From Bacteroides sp. (GTDB lineage Bacteria; Bacteroidota; Bacteroidia; Bacteroidales; Muribaculaceae): a stretch of DNA of 64,000 nt. The notes beneath the pieces were generated by a model. The model made no database searches and was not told where the DNA came from. It saw nothing but the letters and a program-made list of their open reading frames with translations. Both the position numbers and the translations under genes were made by a program. The stretch is from the NCBI GenBank assembly GCA_023666835.1, contig JAMPBJ010000002.1, positions 62,001-126,000 of the forward strand, given 5' to 3'. Below are positions 34,518-43,449 of this stretch, one piece after another. Each line of letters opens with the position of its first letter. Positions within the stretch are counted from its first letter, which is position 1.

Positions 34518-35798
34518 ATGCAATCCGACAATCAGATTTTTGAATTAATCGATCGAGAGTACCAACGTCAGAAAAAAGGAATCGAACTGATTGCCTCAGA
34601 AAATTTCGTCAGTGAACAAGTGATGCGTGCAATGGGCTCGTGTCTGACCAACAAGTATGCCGAGGGCTATCCCGGGCACCGCTATTATGGCGGATGCCAG
34701 GTGGTCGACGAAGTTGAGCAACTCGCTATTGACCGCGTCAAGCAACTCTTCGGCGCCAAATGGGCCAATGTGCAGCCTCATTCGGGAGCACAGGCCAATA
34801 TGGCTGTGTTCATGGCATGTATGAAACCCGGCGACAAATTCCTGGGTCTCAACCTGGCTCACGGCGGACACCTGTCGCATGGAAGCCCCGTCAACTTCAG
34901 CGGCCTCGTGTTTCAGGCGCTTGAATACAATGTCGATGCCGAGACCGGTCTGATCGACTACGACCAGATGGAGGAAGTGGCCCGTCGCGAGCGTCCGAAA
35001 CTGATCATCGGCGGTGCAAGCGCCTATTCTCGCGAATGGGACTATGCCCGCATGCGTCGTCTGGCCGACGAGATCGGTGCCATCTATATGGTCGACATGG
35101 CTCACCCGGCCGGACTTATCGCCGCCGGATTGCTTGACAACCCCGTCAAGTATGCCCATGTGGTCACTTCTACCACCCACAAAACCCTTCGCGGTCCGCG
35201 TGGCGGCATCATCCTGATGGGTGAAGATTTTGAAAATCCCTGGGGAAAGACCACTCCCAAAGGTGTGGTGCGCATGATGTCGTCGCTACTCGACTCTGCC
35301 GTGTTCCCCGGAGTGCAGGGCGGACCGCTCGAACATGTAATTGCCGGCAAAGCTGTGGCTTTCGGCGAAGCTCTTCAGCCCGAATACAAAGAATATCAGC
35401 TTCAGGTTCAGAAAAACGCCCGTGTGATGGCTCAGGCCTTGATCGACAAGGGCTACAAGATTGTATCCGGTGGTACTGACAACCATTGCATTCTCGTCGA
35501 TCTTCGCACCAAGTTCCCCGAGCTGACAGGCAAGGTGGCCGAAAAAGTGCTTGTCGATGCAGATATCACCGCCAACAAAAACATGGTGCCGTTCGACAGC
35601 CGCTCTCCATTCCAGACCTCGGGTATCCGACTCGGCACTCCGGCCATCACCACACGTGGCGGCAAAGAGGATTTGATGGCCGAAATAGTTGATCTGATTG
35701 ACTGTGTGCTGTCGAATCCCGACAACGATCAGGTGATTGCTGACGTGCGCAAGAAAGTCAACGCCACAATGGAGGCTTATCCCATGTTTGCATATTGA
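34518..35798 (+). CDS. glyA: Serine hydroxymethyltransferase
   Basis: 426 residues. [28 protein letters not shown] and the PLP-lysine motif [15 protein letters not shown]. It converts serine plus tetrahydrofolate to glycine plus methylene-tetrahydrofolate. Ends 10 bases before the sulfatase start. Confidence 0.97.
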   Translation: MQSDNQIFELIDREYQRQKKGIELIASENFVSEQVMRAMGSCLTNKYAEGYPGHRYYGGCQVVDEVEQLAIDRVKQLFGAKWANVQPHSGAQANMAVFMACMKPGDKFLGLNLAHGGHLSHGSPVNFSGLVFQALEYNVDAETGLIDYDQMEEVARRERPKLIIGGASAYSREWDYARMRRLADEIGAIYMVDMAHPAGLIAAGLLDNPVKYAHVVTSTTHKTLRGPRGGIILMGEDFENPWGKTTPKGVVRMMSSLLDSAVFPGVQGGPLEHVIAGKAVAFGEALQPEYKEYQLQVQKNARVMAQALIDKGYKIVSGGTDNHCILVDLRTKFPELTGKVAEKVLVDADITANKNMVPFDSRSPFQTSGIRLGTPAITTRGGKEDLMAEIVDLIDCVLSNPDNDQVIADVRKKVNATMEAYPMFAY

Positions 35799-35808
35799 CA
35801 CTCTATTG

Positions 35809-37353
35809 ATGAGAAACGAATCATACAGACTGACAATGGCATCGGCCGCAATGCTTCAGGCGATTGCGGCCGTGGCCGTTTGTGCGCAGGAAGAGACCGA
35901 TGAACGCCGACCCAATGTGGTGCTGATATATGCCGACGATCTCGGATATGGCGATCTTGGATGCTATGGCGCCAAAGGAGTGACGACACCCAATGTCGAC
36001 AGTCTTGCATCGCAGGGCACGCAGTTTGTCAACGCCCATGCCGCGGCCGCTACCAGCACTCCTTCGCGCTACGGATTGCTTACCGGTGAATATGCTTGGC
36101 GACGCCCTGATACAGATGTGGCAGCCGGAAATGCCGGGATGATCATTCGTCCGGAGCAATACACCATGGCCGATCTGTTTAAAAACGCAGGCTATCGAAC
36201 AGCCGCGTTCGGCAAATGGCATCTTGGACTCGGCGACAAAACCGGTGAGCAGGACTGGAATGCTCCTCTGCCCGCAGCTTTGGCCGACCTCGGATTCGAG
36301 CACTCCTATATCATGGCTGCTACGGCCGATCGTGTGCCATGCGTGTTCATCGAAGACGGTATGGTGGCCAACTACGACCCTGAGCATCCGATCTTCGTCG
36401 ACTACAATCGAAACTTTGAAGGTGAGCCTACAGGAGCTTCCAATCCCGAGCTTCTCTACAATATGCGTCCGAGTCATGGCCACGATCAATCGATAGTCAA
36501 CGGTATATCGCGAATCGGCTACATGAAAGGTGGCGGTTCGGCACTGTGGAAGGATGAAAACATAGCAGACTCTATTACCGAACATGCCGTGCGCTATATT
36601 GCCGAGCATAAAGACGAACCGTTTTTTATCTACTTTGCCACCAACGATGTGCATGTGCCCCGATTTCCTCACGAACGTTTTCGCGGAAAGTCGCAGATGG
36701 GCTTCCGCGGCGATGCCATCGTGCAGTTTGACTGGAGCGTGGGACGCATCATGGCTACCCTCGATTCGCTCGGATTGGCTGATAATACGATCGTGATTCT
36801 ATCGAGCGACAACGGCCCTGTTGTCGACGACGGATATGAAGACCGCGCAGTGGAATTGCTTGGAGAGCACAGTCCGACAGGGCCGTGGCGTGGTGGAAAA
36901 TACAGCGCCTACGAGGGAGGCACGCGCATCCCTCTCATTGTACGCTGGCCCGGACACGTGCCTTCCGGCAGTCGTTCGGATGCCATCGTATCGCAAATCG
37001 ACTGGCTGGCATCGCTACATGAGTTGGTGGGAGGCCGTATGCCTAAGGGTTCAGCACCCGACAGCGAGCCGCATCTTGCTGCACTATTGGGAAGTGCCGA
37101 CGATTCGCGTGAATTTACCATCGGTCAGGCCAATGACAAGACGCTGACCGTCACCAATGCCGAATGGGTCTATATCGAGCCGAGCAATGGCCCGGCGATC
37201 GTGCCATGGGGCACGGATATCGAAACCGGCTACCGCCCTGAGCCGCAACTCTTCCATGCTTCCGATATCGGCCAGACTAATAATGTAGCTGCATCATATC
37301 CGGATGTGGTTCGACAGTTCCGGGAGTATCTTTCAGAAGTTCGCCGCCGATGA
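35809..37353 (+). CDS. Exported serine-type sulfatase (S1 family)
   Basis: 514 residues from ATG 35809, directly at a signal peptide (cleavage near V-C-A-Q-E). Metal site Y-A-D-D-L-G-Y-G-D-L-G; active-site motif S-T-P-S-R-Y-G-L-L-T-G, where Ser rather than Cys is the residue converted to formylglycine; then F-G-K-W-H-L-G and S-S-D-N-G-P. Serine-type sulfatases need an anaerobic sulfatase-maturating radical SAM enzyme, not encoded in this window. It presumably desulfates host or plant glycans in the periplasm. No partner glycan genes adjoin it. Confidence 0.92.
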   Translation: MRNESYRLTMASAAMLQAIAAVAVCAQEETDERRPNVVLIYADDLGYGDLGCYGAKGVTTPNVDSLASQGTQFVNAHAAAATSTPSRYGLLTGEYAWRRPDTDVAAGNAGMIIRPEQYTMADLFKNAGYRTAAFGKWHLGLGDKTGEQDWNAPLPAALADLGFEHSYIMAATADRVPCVFIEDGMVANYDPEHPIFVDYNRNFEGEPTGASNPELLYNMRPSHGHDQSIVNGISRIGYMKGGGSALWKDENIADSITEHAVRYIAEHKDEPFFIYFATNDVHVPRFPHERFRGKSQMGFRGDAIVQFDWSVGRIMATLDSLGLADNTIVILSSDNGPVVDDGYEDRAVELLGEHSPTGPWRGGKYSAYEGGTRIPLIVRWPGHVPSGSRSDAIVSQIDWLASLHELVGGRMPKGSAPDSEPHLAALLGSADDSREFTIGQANDKTLTVTNAEWVYIEPSNGPAIVPWGTDIETGYRPEPQLFHASDIGQTNNVAASYPDVVRQFREYLSEVRRR

Positions 37354-37370
37354 ATTTATAAGATTTATAA

Positions 37371-37423
37371 AACTTATAAGTTTCTCCGGCGATAGACGAT
37401 TCGGAAAAAAATGAGTAAATTTG
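37371..37423 (+). promoter_or_regulatory. Palindrome and -7 box upstream of lgt
   Basis: A perfect AACTTATAAGTT (37371-37382), preceded by further TTATAA repeats, is followed by a -7 box TAAATTTG (37416-37423) 38 bases before lgt. No TTTG lies at -33; the palindrome sits further upstream. Confidence 0.45.
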
Positions 37424-37460
37424 CCGTGATTTTTAAGAAGCTTTTAGATTAGAAACAGAT

Positions 37461-38309
37461 ATGTCATTAGGTTATATCGTATGGAACATGAACCCTGATC
37501 TGATCAGTGGGCCTGTCACGATTCGATGGTACGGACTGATGTTTGCCATCGGTTTCTTGATCGGCTACGAGATCGTGGCACGCATGTTCAAACATGAGGG
37601 AGCTCCCGAACGTTGGCTCGGATTCCTGCTGCTGTGGACCATGGCAGGTACTATCATAGGAGCACGCCTCGGCCATTGCTATTTTTATGAATGGGACTAC
37701 TATTCGGCCAACCCCATTGAGATATTGAAGGTTTGGAAAGGCGGTCTGGCAAGTCATGGCGGGGCTATCGGTGTGATTGTCGGAGTGCTTTGCTTCTCTC
37801 TTTTCACATCGCATCGCAGTCCGCTATGGACGTTCGATCGATTGGTTGTGCCGATTGCATTGGTGGGCGGTCTGATCCGACTTGGCAATCTGTTCAACAG
37901 CGAGATATTCGGTGGTCCGACTGATCTGCCCTGGGGTATGATGTTTGTCAATTCGCGTGAATGGCATATGCTGTATGAAGGAATTCCATGCCATCCGACC
38001 CAGATCTATGAAGCGCTGTGCTATTTTGCACTGTTTGCCCTGTTGATGTGGATGTATTGGAAACGCAACGCCGAGCAACGTCCCGGTCTGATATTCGGCG
38101 TGTTTCTTGTCGGTACTTTCCTGTCAAGATTTTTCATCGAATTCATCAAAAATGATCAGGAAGCATTCGAGGCTGACATGGTATTGAACATGGGACAATG
38201 CCTTAGCATACCGTTTGTACTCGTCGGTCTGGTACTGATTGTCAGAGCTCTGATGCGCCCGGCTGTGAAGTTGAGTTTCCCCAATCATTATGCCGACGAA
38301 AAGAAGTGA
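37461..38309 (+). CDS. lgt: Prolipoprotein diacylglyceryl transferase
   Basis: 282 residues with seven membrane segments. Family motifs: I-R-W-Y-G-L-M-F at the start, G-A-R-L-G-H, G-G-L-A-S-H-G-G-A-I-G and R-L-G-N-L-F-N-S-E-I-F-G (the conserved Arg, Asn and Glu). It transfers diacylglycerol to the lipobox cysteine of prolipoproteins, the first step of lipoprotein maturation. The stop overlaps the upstream end of the bioD reading frame, whose ATG follows five bases later. Confidence 0.95.
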   Translation: MSLGYIVWNMNPDLISGPVTIRWYGLMFAIGFLIGYEIVARMFKHEGAPERWLGFLLLWTMAGTIIGARLGHCYFYEWDYYSANPIEILKVWKGGLASHGGAIGVIVGVLCFSLFTSHRSPLWTFDRLVVPIALVGGLIRLGNLFNSEIFGGPTDLPWGMMFVNSREWHMLYEGIPCHPTQIYEALCYFALFALLMWMYWKRNAEQRPGLIFGVFLVGTFLSRFFIEFIKNDQEAFEADMVLNMGQCLSIPFVLVGLVLIVRALMRPAVKLSFPNHYADEKK

Positions 38310-38314
38310 CGGAT

Positions 38315-38956
38315 ATGAAAGAAATATTGTTTATATCGGGAATCGACACTGATGCCGGAAAAAGCTATGCCACGGGTATTATGGCTCGCGATATGGCTTC
38401 GGAGGGCAAGAATGTGATCACTCAGAAATTCATCCAGACCGGTTGCGACAACTATTCGGAGGATATCGACCTGCACCGCCGCCTGATGGGTGTAGGAATC
38501 CTTCCTGAGGATATTGACCACACAACGGCGCCCGTGATCTTTTCATATCCGGCTTCGGCACAACTTGCCGCTGCAATCGACAACCGTCAGATCGACCTTA
38601 CGATGATCGACCGCTCCACGGAGCGGCTGGCGGAGCGCTACGATGTGGTGCTCATCGAAGGAGCAGGAGGCCTGATGGTACCGATAACCGACGATTTTCT
38701 GACTATCGACTATGTGGCCACGCGCCATCTGCCCGTGGTGCTGGTGACCAACGGCCGCCTTGGGTCGATAAACCACACACTTCTATCGCTCGAAGCCATA
38801 CGATCGCGAGGCATCCGGCTCCACTCGGTGGTCTACAACCGATATTTCGACTACGACAATGTGATAGCTGAGGATACTCATGGCTTCATCAGCCGTTATC
38901 TCGAACGTAATTTTCCGGATACACCGATGGTTGATATCCCTGCTGTTGTTGAATGA
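38315..38956 (+). CDS. bioD: Dethiobiotin synthetase
   Basis: 213 residues from ATG 38315 (a GTG at 38306 would overlap lgt). P-loop variant S-G-I-D-T-D-A-G-K-S, V-I-T-Q-K-F-I-Q-T-G, I-E-G-A-G-G-L-M-V-P-I, and N-G-R-L-G-S-I-N-H. It closes the ureido ring of dethiobiotin with ATP and CO2. No other biotin genes are in the window. The next gene begins one base after its stop. Confidence 0.9.
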   Translation: MKEILFISGIDTDAGKSYATGIMARDMASEGKNVITQKFIQTGCDNYSEDIDLHRRLMGVGILPEDIDHTTAPVIFSYPASAQLAAAIDNRQIDLTMIDRSTERLAERYDVVLIEGAGGLMVPITDDFLTIDYVATRHLPVVLVTNGRLGSINHTLLSLEAIRSRGIRLHSVVYNRYFDYDNVIAEDTHGFISRYLERNFPDTPMVDIPAVVE

Positions 38957-38957
38957 T

Positions 38958-39623
38958 ATGATGACAGAACCATTGCAGATTTCGATCCCCAAAGAGTTGA
39001 TATCGGATATGCCTCAGGCAGTGTTCGGAGGCGATATCCGAGTGATCGATAATGCTGCCGACGCACGTGCCGCCGTCAGATATCTGTCGCGTCAGCCGAT
39101 AGTGGGTTTTGATACCGAAACACGTCCGACGTTCAAGCGTGGTGTCAACCGCAAGGTGGCCCTTGTGCAACTTTCCACTGACGATGTCTGCTTTCTGTTT
39201 CGCATATGTAATTCCGGACTGACAGAACCCTTGCGCCATTTCTTCGAGATAGAGGAGGTGAAAAAGATTGGTCTGTCGATCAAGGACGATTTCCATGGAC
39301 TGCATAAACTGGCGGAATTCACCCCGGGCGGTTTTGTGGAACTTCAGGACTATGTGCATCGCTTTAATATTGTCGACGCCAGCCTGCAACGTATCTATGC
39401 CATCTTGTTTGGTGAACGAATATCGAAGGCGCAGCGCCTCACCAACTGGGAAGCTCCGGAATTGACACAGGCACAGCAGCACTATGCTGCTCTTGATGCC
39501 TTTGCATGCCTCAAGATCTACCGTCATCTGACGGCCGGAGATTTTGATCCCCGGACCTCACCATATATAGTGGTGCCTGAAGATAACAAAGAAGAAACAG
39601 ATAAGAAAGATGAAAATCCGTAA
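38958..39623 (+). CDS. 3'-5' exonuclease domain protein (RNase D-like, DEDD)
   Basis: 221 residues from ATG 38958. A single DnaQ-like DEDD exonuclease domain: V-G-F-D-T-E-T-R (first Asp/Glu), L-S-I-K-D-D-F (Asp), Y-A-A-L-D-A-F-A-C-L (Tyr and last Asp, DEDDy type). It lacks the HRDC domains of true RNase D, so it may act on DNA ends or small RNA. The C-terminus is charged and overlaps the next small gene by 14 bases. Confidence 0.88.
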   Translation: MMTEPLQISIPKELISDMPQAVFGGDIRVIDNAADARAAVRYLSRQPIVGFDTETRPTFKRGVNRKVALVQLSTDDVCFLFRICNSGLTEPLRHFFEIEEVKKIGLSIKDDFHGLHKLAEFTPGGFVELQDYVHRFNIVDASLQRIYAILFGERISKAQRLTNWEAPELTQAQQHYAALDAFACLKIYRHLTAGDFDPRTSPYIVVPEDNKEETDKKDENP

Positions 39624-39813
39624 ATCAACGATTTTGCCTCTGGCGCTGTTTGTCTACCTGCTTGTTATGGCCTTCATCGGGCGCGGAATGCTCACCGATG
39701 GCCGTTGGATTGAATATGTGGTTATATTCGGTGTGACTTTGGTATGCATTGTGCTGCTTCACTTCACGCTCAAGAAGCGGGAGATGAAGCGGGAGCAACA
39801 GTGGCCGAAGTAG
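39610..39813 (+). CDS. Small two-TM membrane protein
   Basis: 67 residues: basic start, two membrane segments (about 8-25 and 34-53) and a Lys/Arg/Glu tail. Not recognised. Its start overlaps the exonuclease gene, supporting translation; its end overlaps the convergent antiporter gene by 44 bases. Confidence 0.6.
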   Translation: MKIRKSTILPLALFVYLLVMAFIGRGMLTDGRWIEYVVIFGVTLVCIVLLHFTLKKREMKREQQWPK

Positions 39814-41260
39814 TGGCTCTGACACGCCATCCGGCCACGGCCATTATCATTGTCATGACCGGGCTGAGAATGTTGAAGATGCAAAACGGAAGATAAGTGA
39901 GTGTGGCTACACCGAGCACGGTCGACTGAGTCACACCGCACGAGTTCCATGGTATGAGCACTGATGTGACTGATATGGAATCCTCAAGCGTGCGGCTGAG
40001 CGTCTGAGGTTTCAACCGACGGCGACGGTAGGTGTTGCGAAACACATTTGCTCCGATGATGATCGACATGTACTGGTCGCCGGTGCATGAATTCAAAAAC
40101 AATCCGCTGCACACTGTAGTGCCGACAATCGATCGAGTGCGACGAAGCCGCGAGGTGATGGTCGACGTGATGCGCCCGAGCATGCCTGTGCCAATCATGG
40201 CTCCTCCAAACAGCATCGCAGCAAGCACAAGCCAAATCGTGGGAAGCATGCCTTTGATGCCTCCGGTGCTGACAAGAGGATCGAGCAGGTCGCTGCCGGT
40301 CGACAGTGCTGTATCTGAAGTTAGAATAGTGACGGCAGTGGAGATTCGGTCGAGGAATGAAGAATCTGCACCGGCAAGCGCTTCGAACACATGTGGCTGA
40401 AATACGAAGATGCCAATGAGACCGGCGAGTGAGCCTACGGCAAGAGTAACAGTAGTGTTAAACCGCAGGGCTATCATCGACAGTGTGATGGCCGGAATGA
40501 TGAGTGTCAGTGGTGTAATATTGAATGCGGAGTGGAGTGCATCGACCATTTCTCGGGAATGTGACACTCCTTCCGGTGCCGAAAAATAACCTACACAAAG
40601 AAAAACTATCATGGCAATTGCCATGGCCGGAGCCGAAGTGAGCATCAGGTAGCGGATATGGCGCAGAAGAGGGACACCGCACGTCGATGCGGCCAATACT
40701 GTGGTGTCGCTCAGCGGCGAAACCTTGTCGCCGAAATAGGCTCCGGATATAATTGCTCCGGCTATCCATCCCTCGCTGTAGCCCATCACCGATCCGATGC
40801 TCATCAAGGCCACTCCTATTGTGGCGATTGTGGTCCATGAACTTCCGGTGGCCACCGATACGACGGAACAAATGAAGCAAGCCACTGCCAGAAGCGAACG
40901 AGAGTCGAGAATCTCAAGACCATAATCGATCAGTGTGGGGACCACACCGCTCAGCATCCATGTGGCCGAAACGGTGCCTATGAGAGCAAGTATGGGAATG
41001 GCTGGAAGGATCTGACGGGCGCTGCGAATAATGCCAATATGGAGCGAACGCGACCGCAGACGAGTGAAAGTTGCGGCAAGCAGAATGCACACCACTGCTG
41101 CACATCCAAGTATTATATAACTGTAGTCCTGCACTGCCGACGCCCCGTCGACTGCTATTATGCCGGCTATCGAACCAAGGAGAACGAGCAAAGGCATCAA
41201 TGACAACAGCAGTGATGGCGATTCGGAGCGACGCTTTAAAATGTCGGTTGGAAATATCAA
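39770..41260 (-). CDS. NhaC-type Na+/H+ antiporter
   Basis: Up to 496 residues from a TTG; the first Met is at residue 22, so the start is uncertain. About 11 membrane segments with the family motifs T-G-S-S-W-T-T-I-A-T-I-G-V-A-L and G-A-Y-F-G-D-K-V-S-P-L-S-D-T-T. NhaC proteins exchange sodium for protons (some relatives exchange malate/lactate), so the substrate is inferred. Monocistronic; its 3' end runs through the end of the convergent small gene. Confidence 0.87.
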   Translation of the reverse strand: MIFPTDILKRRSESPSLLLSLMPLLVLLGSIAGIIAVDGASAVQDYSYIILGCAAVVCILLAATFTRLRSRSLHIGIIRSARQILPAIPILALIGTVSATWMLSGVVPTLIDYGLEILDSRSLLAVACFICSVVSVATGSSWTTIATIGVALMSIGSVMGYSEGWIAGAIISGAYFGDKVSPLSDTTVLAASTCGVPLLRHIRYLMLTSAPAMAIAMIVFLCVGYFSAPEGVSHSREMVDALHSAFNITPLTLIIPAITLSMIALRFNTTVTLAVGSLAGLIGIFVFQPHVFEALAGADSSFLDRISTAVTILTSDTALSTGSDLLDPLVSTGGIKGMLPTIWLVLAAMLFGGAMIGTGMLGRITSTITSRLRRTRSIVGTTVCSGLFLNSCTGDQYMSIIIGANVFRNTYRRRRLKPQTLSRTLEDSISVTSVLIPWNSCGVTQSTVLGVATLTYLPFCIFNILSPVMTMIMAVAGWRVRATTSATVAPASSPAS

Positions 41261-41494
41261 GTCGTGTACTAATTGGATTGAAAACTAACTCGACTGCAAA
41301 ATTAGTAAATAAATATTCATTGCCCAAAAGCCGTAACATTTATTATAATTTGTTGGGCGACGTTTAGAGGATGTATGGAGAACCGGCTATATTAAATCGG
41401 TAGTTGTACTATATTATATATGTATGTAATGAGGCGATATATCTCTTGTCGGCTCCTGGAATTGTGTGGGGGGCGATACTGCCGTTGTTGTTTG

Positions 41495-42910
41495 TCAATC
41501 GATGATTTCCTCAGGCGGATTGACCAGATGGAGGGTAGAGGTGGAGCGGGTGATGGCCGTATAGACCCAGCGGAGGTTTTCGAGTGGATCGACCGTGGGA
41601 GGTGTGTAGCCGAGATCAACATAGACCGACGGCCATTGTCCGCCTTGAGCCTTGTGGCACGTCACGCAGTATGCGTATTTGACTTGAAGGGCATTGACGT
41701 AGGGATCGCTGCGCAATATCTTCATGCGTGTTTTCACGGGAGTGGAGGGCGTGAAAAGGTCAGGGTCGTTGAGAATGGTGGTGTAGAGTTGATTGAAGCG
41801 GTCGCGTTCGAGAGCCGGAGCCTCGCTCGTCAGAGTATCGAGCATTAGTTTGCAGTCGAAACTGATGTCGCGGTCGAGCAGTCGCAAAGTGACGTCGGCA
41901 AAGGTCATGCCGTAGGCCTGCTCCACGCCATGAATGTATTCCACTTCAGCCATGTCGCCGTTGGCCACGAAATCCAGGCCTTTGACTTTTGCACTCCACA
42001 AATAGTTGTTTTTGGCAATCATCAGCAATTCACCGCGGCAAAGCTGTTCCTCGCGCCCGAGGATGCGGTTGCGTATGGCAAGATTGAAGAGCACGGCGCG
42101 TTTGTTACTGCGTGTGATAACGAGTGTGCCGGATAGGCCTTCGTCGGCATACGAAGCCGAAATGGAATCTTCAAGATCTTCGCCGGCAACGATGTCGACA
42201 TCCGCAAACGGTGTGACCTTCAAATGCGGTTCGGGGATAGGGTCGCTGCGCATATCGCGGCGTATGTGAGTGGCATTGTATAGTATGCCCGACATTTTCT
42301 GTTGTCTGACCACTTCGGTCAGTGTGACGCGGCTGACGTGGAGTCCGAATCGGCGAAGGATCTCAGGATTCATGGCCGGACTTTCGCTGCACCCCACCGG
42401 AGGAAGCTGGGCGGTGTCGCCCATGAGTATCATCCGGCAGTCGTCGCCGGTGTACACGTAGTGGATCAGATCTGAGAGCAGGTTGGATGTATCGTCGTCG
42501 ACTCCTCCCGCTCCGATCATTGAGGCTTCATCGACTATGAACACGGCATTGTGAAGTGTGTTTTCAGCCACTTCGGTCGATCCGAATCCGAGGCTGCCGT
42601 CGGCTGAGCGGTAAATGCGCCTGTGTATTGTCGAGGCCGGATGTCCGGCAAACGAAGAGAATACTTTAGCGGCTCGTCCGGTTGGAGCCAGTAGCACCAC
42701 AGGTATTTTCACTTCAAGAAGAGTCCGGACCAATGCACCGATGAGCGAAGTCTTGCCCGTGCCGGCATATCCTGCGAGCAGAAACACCGGATTGTCATAA
42801 GCCGTACGGCTGCAAAACCTCGCTAGCGCAGCTATCAATTGCACCTGCTGATTGTTGGGGTCGTAGGGCAAGTTGAGAAATATTCTTTCGGCAAATTCGT
42901 TGACGTCCAT
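41495..42910 (-). CDS. RecD/Dda-like superfamily 1 helicase
   Basis: 471 residues. Walker A A-G-Y-A-G-T-G-K-T-S, L-A-P-T-G-R-A-A-K-V, Walker B V-D-E-A-S-M-I, G-D-T-A-Q-L-P-P-V-G and the C-terminal UvrD-like motif V-T-C-H-K-A-Q-G-G-Q-W. Shorter than RecD2, without a long N-terminal extension, so it resembles the Dda-like 5'-3' helicases common in Bacteroidota. It probably acts in DNA repair or fork restart. Divergent from bcp. Confidence 0.88.
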   Translation of the reverse strand: MDVNEFAERIFLNLPYDPNNQQVQLIAALARFCSRTAYDNPVFLLAGYAGTGKTSLIGALVRTLLEVKIPVVLLAPTGRAAKVFSSFAGHPASTIHRRIYRSADGSLGFGSTEVAENTLHNAVFIVDEASMIGAGGVDDDTSNLLSDLIHYVYTGDDCRMILMGDTAQLPPVGCSESPAMNPEILRRFGLHVSRVTLTEVVRQQKMSGILYNATHIRRDMRSDPIPEPHLKVTPFADVDIVAGEDLEDSISASYADEGLSGTLVITRSNKRAVLFNLAIRNRILGREEQLCRGELLMIAKNNYLWSAKVKGLDFVANGDMAEVEYIHGVEQAYGMTFADVTLRLLDRDISFDCKLMLDTLTSEAPALERDRFNQLYTTILNDPDLFTPSTPVKTRMKILRSDPYVNALQVKYAYCVTCHKAQGGQWPSVYVDLGYTPPTVDPLENLRWVYTAITRSTSTLHLVNPPEEIID

Positions 42911-42927
42911 GTGGTGTGGTTGTAGTG

Positions 42928-42955
42928 CAAAGATAATATATTTTGTTTAACTTTG
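42928..42955. promoter_or_regulatory. Divergent -7 boxes for the helicase and bcp
   Basis: TATCTTTG on the minus strand (42928-42935) and TAACTTTG on the plus strand (42948-42955) face apart with 12 bases between them. An odd-centred palindrome GTGGGGCCCAC (42955-42965) lies at the expected bcp transcription start. Confidence 0.55.
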
Positions 42956-42993
42956 TGGGGCCCACAATTGTTTTAAATTAAAATCTGATTGAT

Positions 42994-43449
42994 ATGAATA
43001 TAGGCGACAATATTCCCGAATTGCTGGGAACAGATCAAGACGGAAAGGAAGTGCGTCTGAGCGATTATGCCGGACGCAAGTTGGTTCTTTATTTCTACCC
43101 GAAGGACAATACTCCGGGGTGCACGGCTGAGGCATGCTCGCTACGCGACAATATAGATGCTCTTCGTGCGAGAGGTTATGAGATTGTTGGGGTCAGCAGC
43201 GACTCGGCAGATTCCCATCGGAAGTTTATCAGCAAACATTCTCTGCCGTTTCGGCTCATTGCCGATACTGACCATCGACTGCAGGAGGAAATGGGAGTGT
43301 GGGGAGAAAAGAAACTGGCCGGACGCACATATATGGGTACGCTTCGTACCACATTCCTGATCGGTCCTGACGGGATTATCACCGACATTTTTGGTCCGAA
43401 ACAGGTGAGGACGAAGATTCATGCCGATCAGATCCTCGAAGTGAAATGA
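42994..43449 (+). CDS. bcp: Thiol peroxidase of the BCP/PrxQ type
   Basis: 151 residues. Peroxiredoxin fold with Y-F-Y-P-K-D-N-T-P-G-C43-T-A-E-A-C48, giving the peroxidatic cysteine and a resolving cysteine five residues on (atypical two-Cys BCP), plus F-L-I-G-P-D-G. It reduces hydroperoxides with thioredoxin. Its stop overlaps the start of the GH5 gene (ATGATG), an odd pairing. Confidence 0.92.
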   Translation: MNIGDNIPELLGTDQDGKEVRLSDYAGRKLVLYFYPKDNTPGCTAEACSLRDNIDALRARGYEIVGVSSDSADSHRKFISKHSLPFRLIADTDHRLQEEMGVWGEKKLAGRTYMGTLRTTFLIGPDGIITDIFGPKQVRTKIHADQILEVK

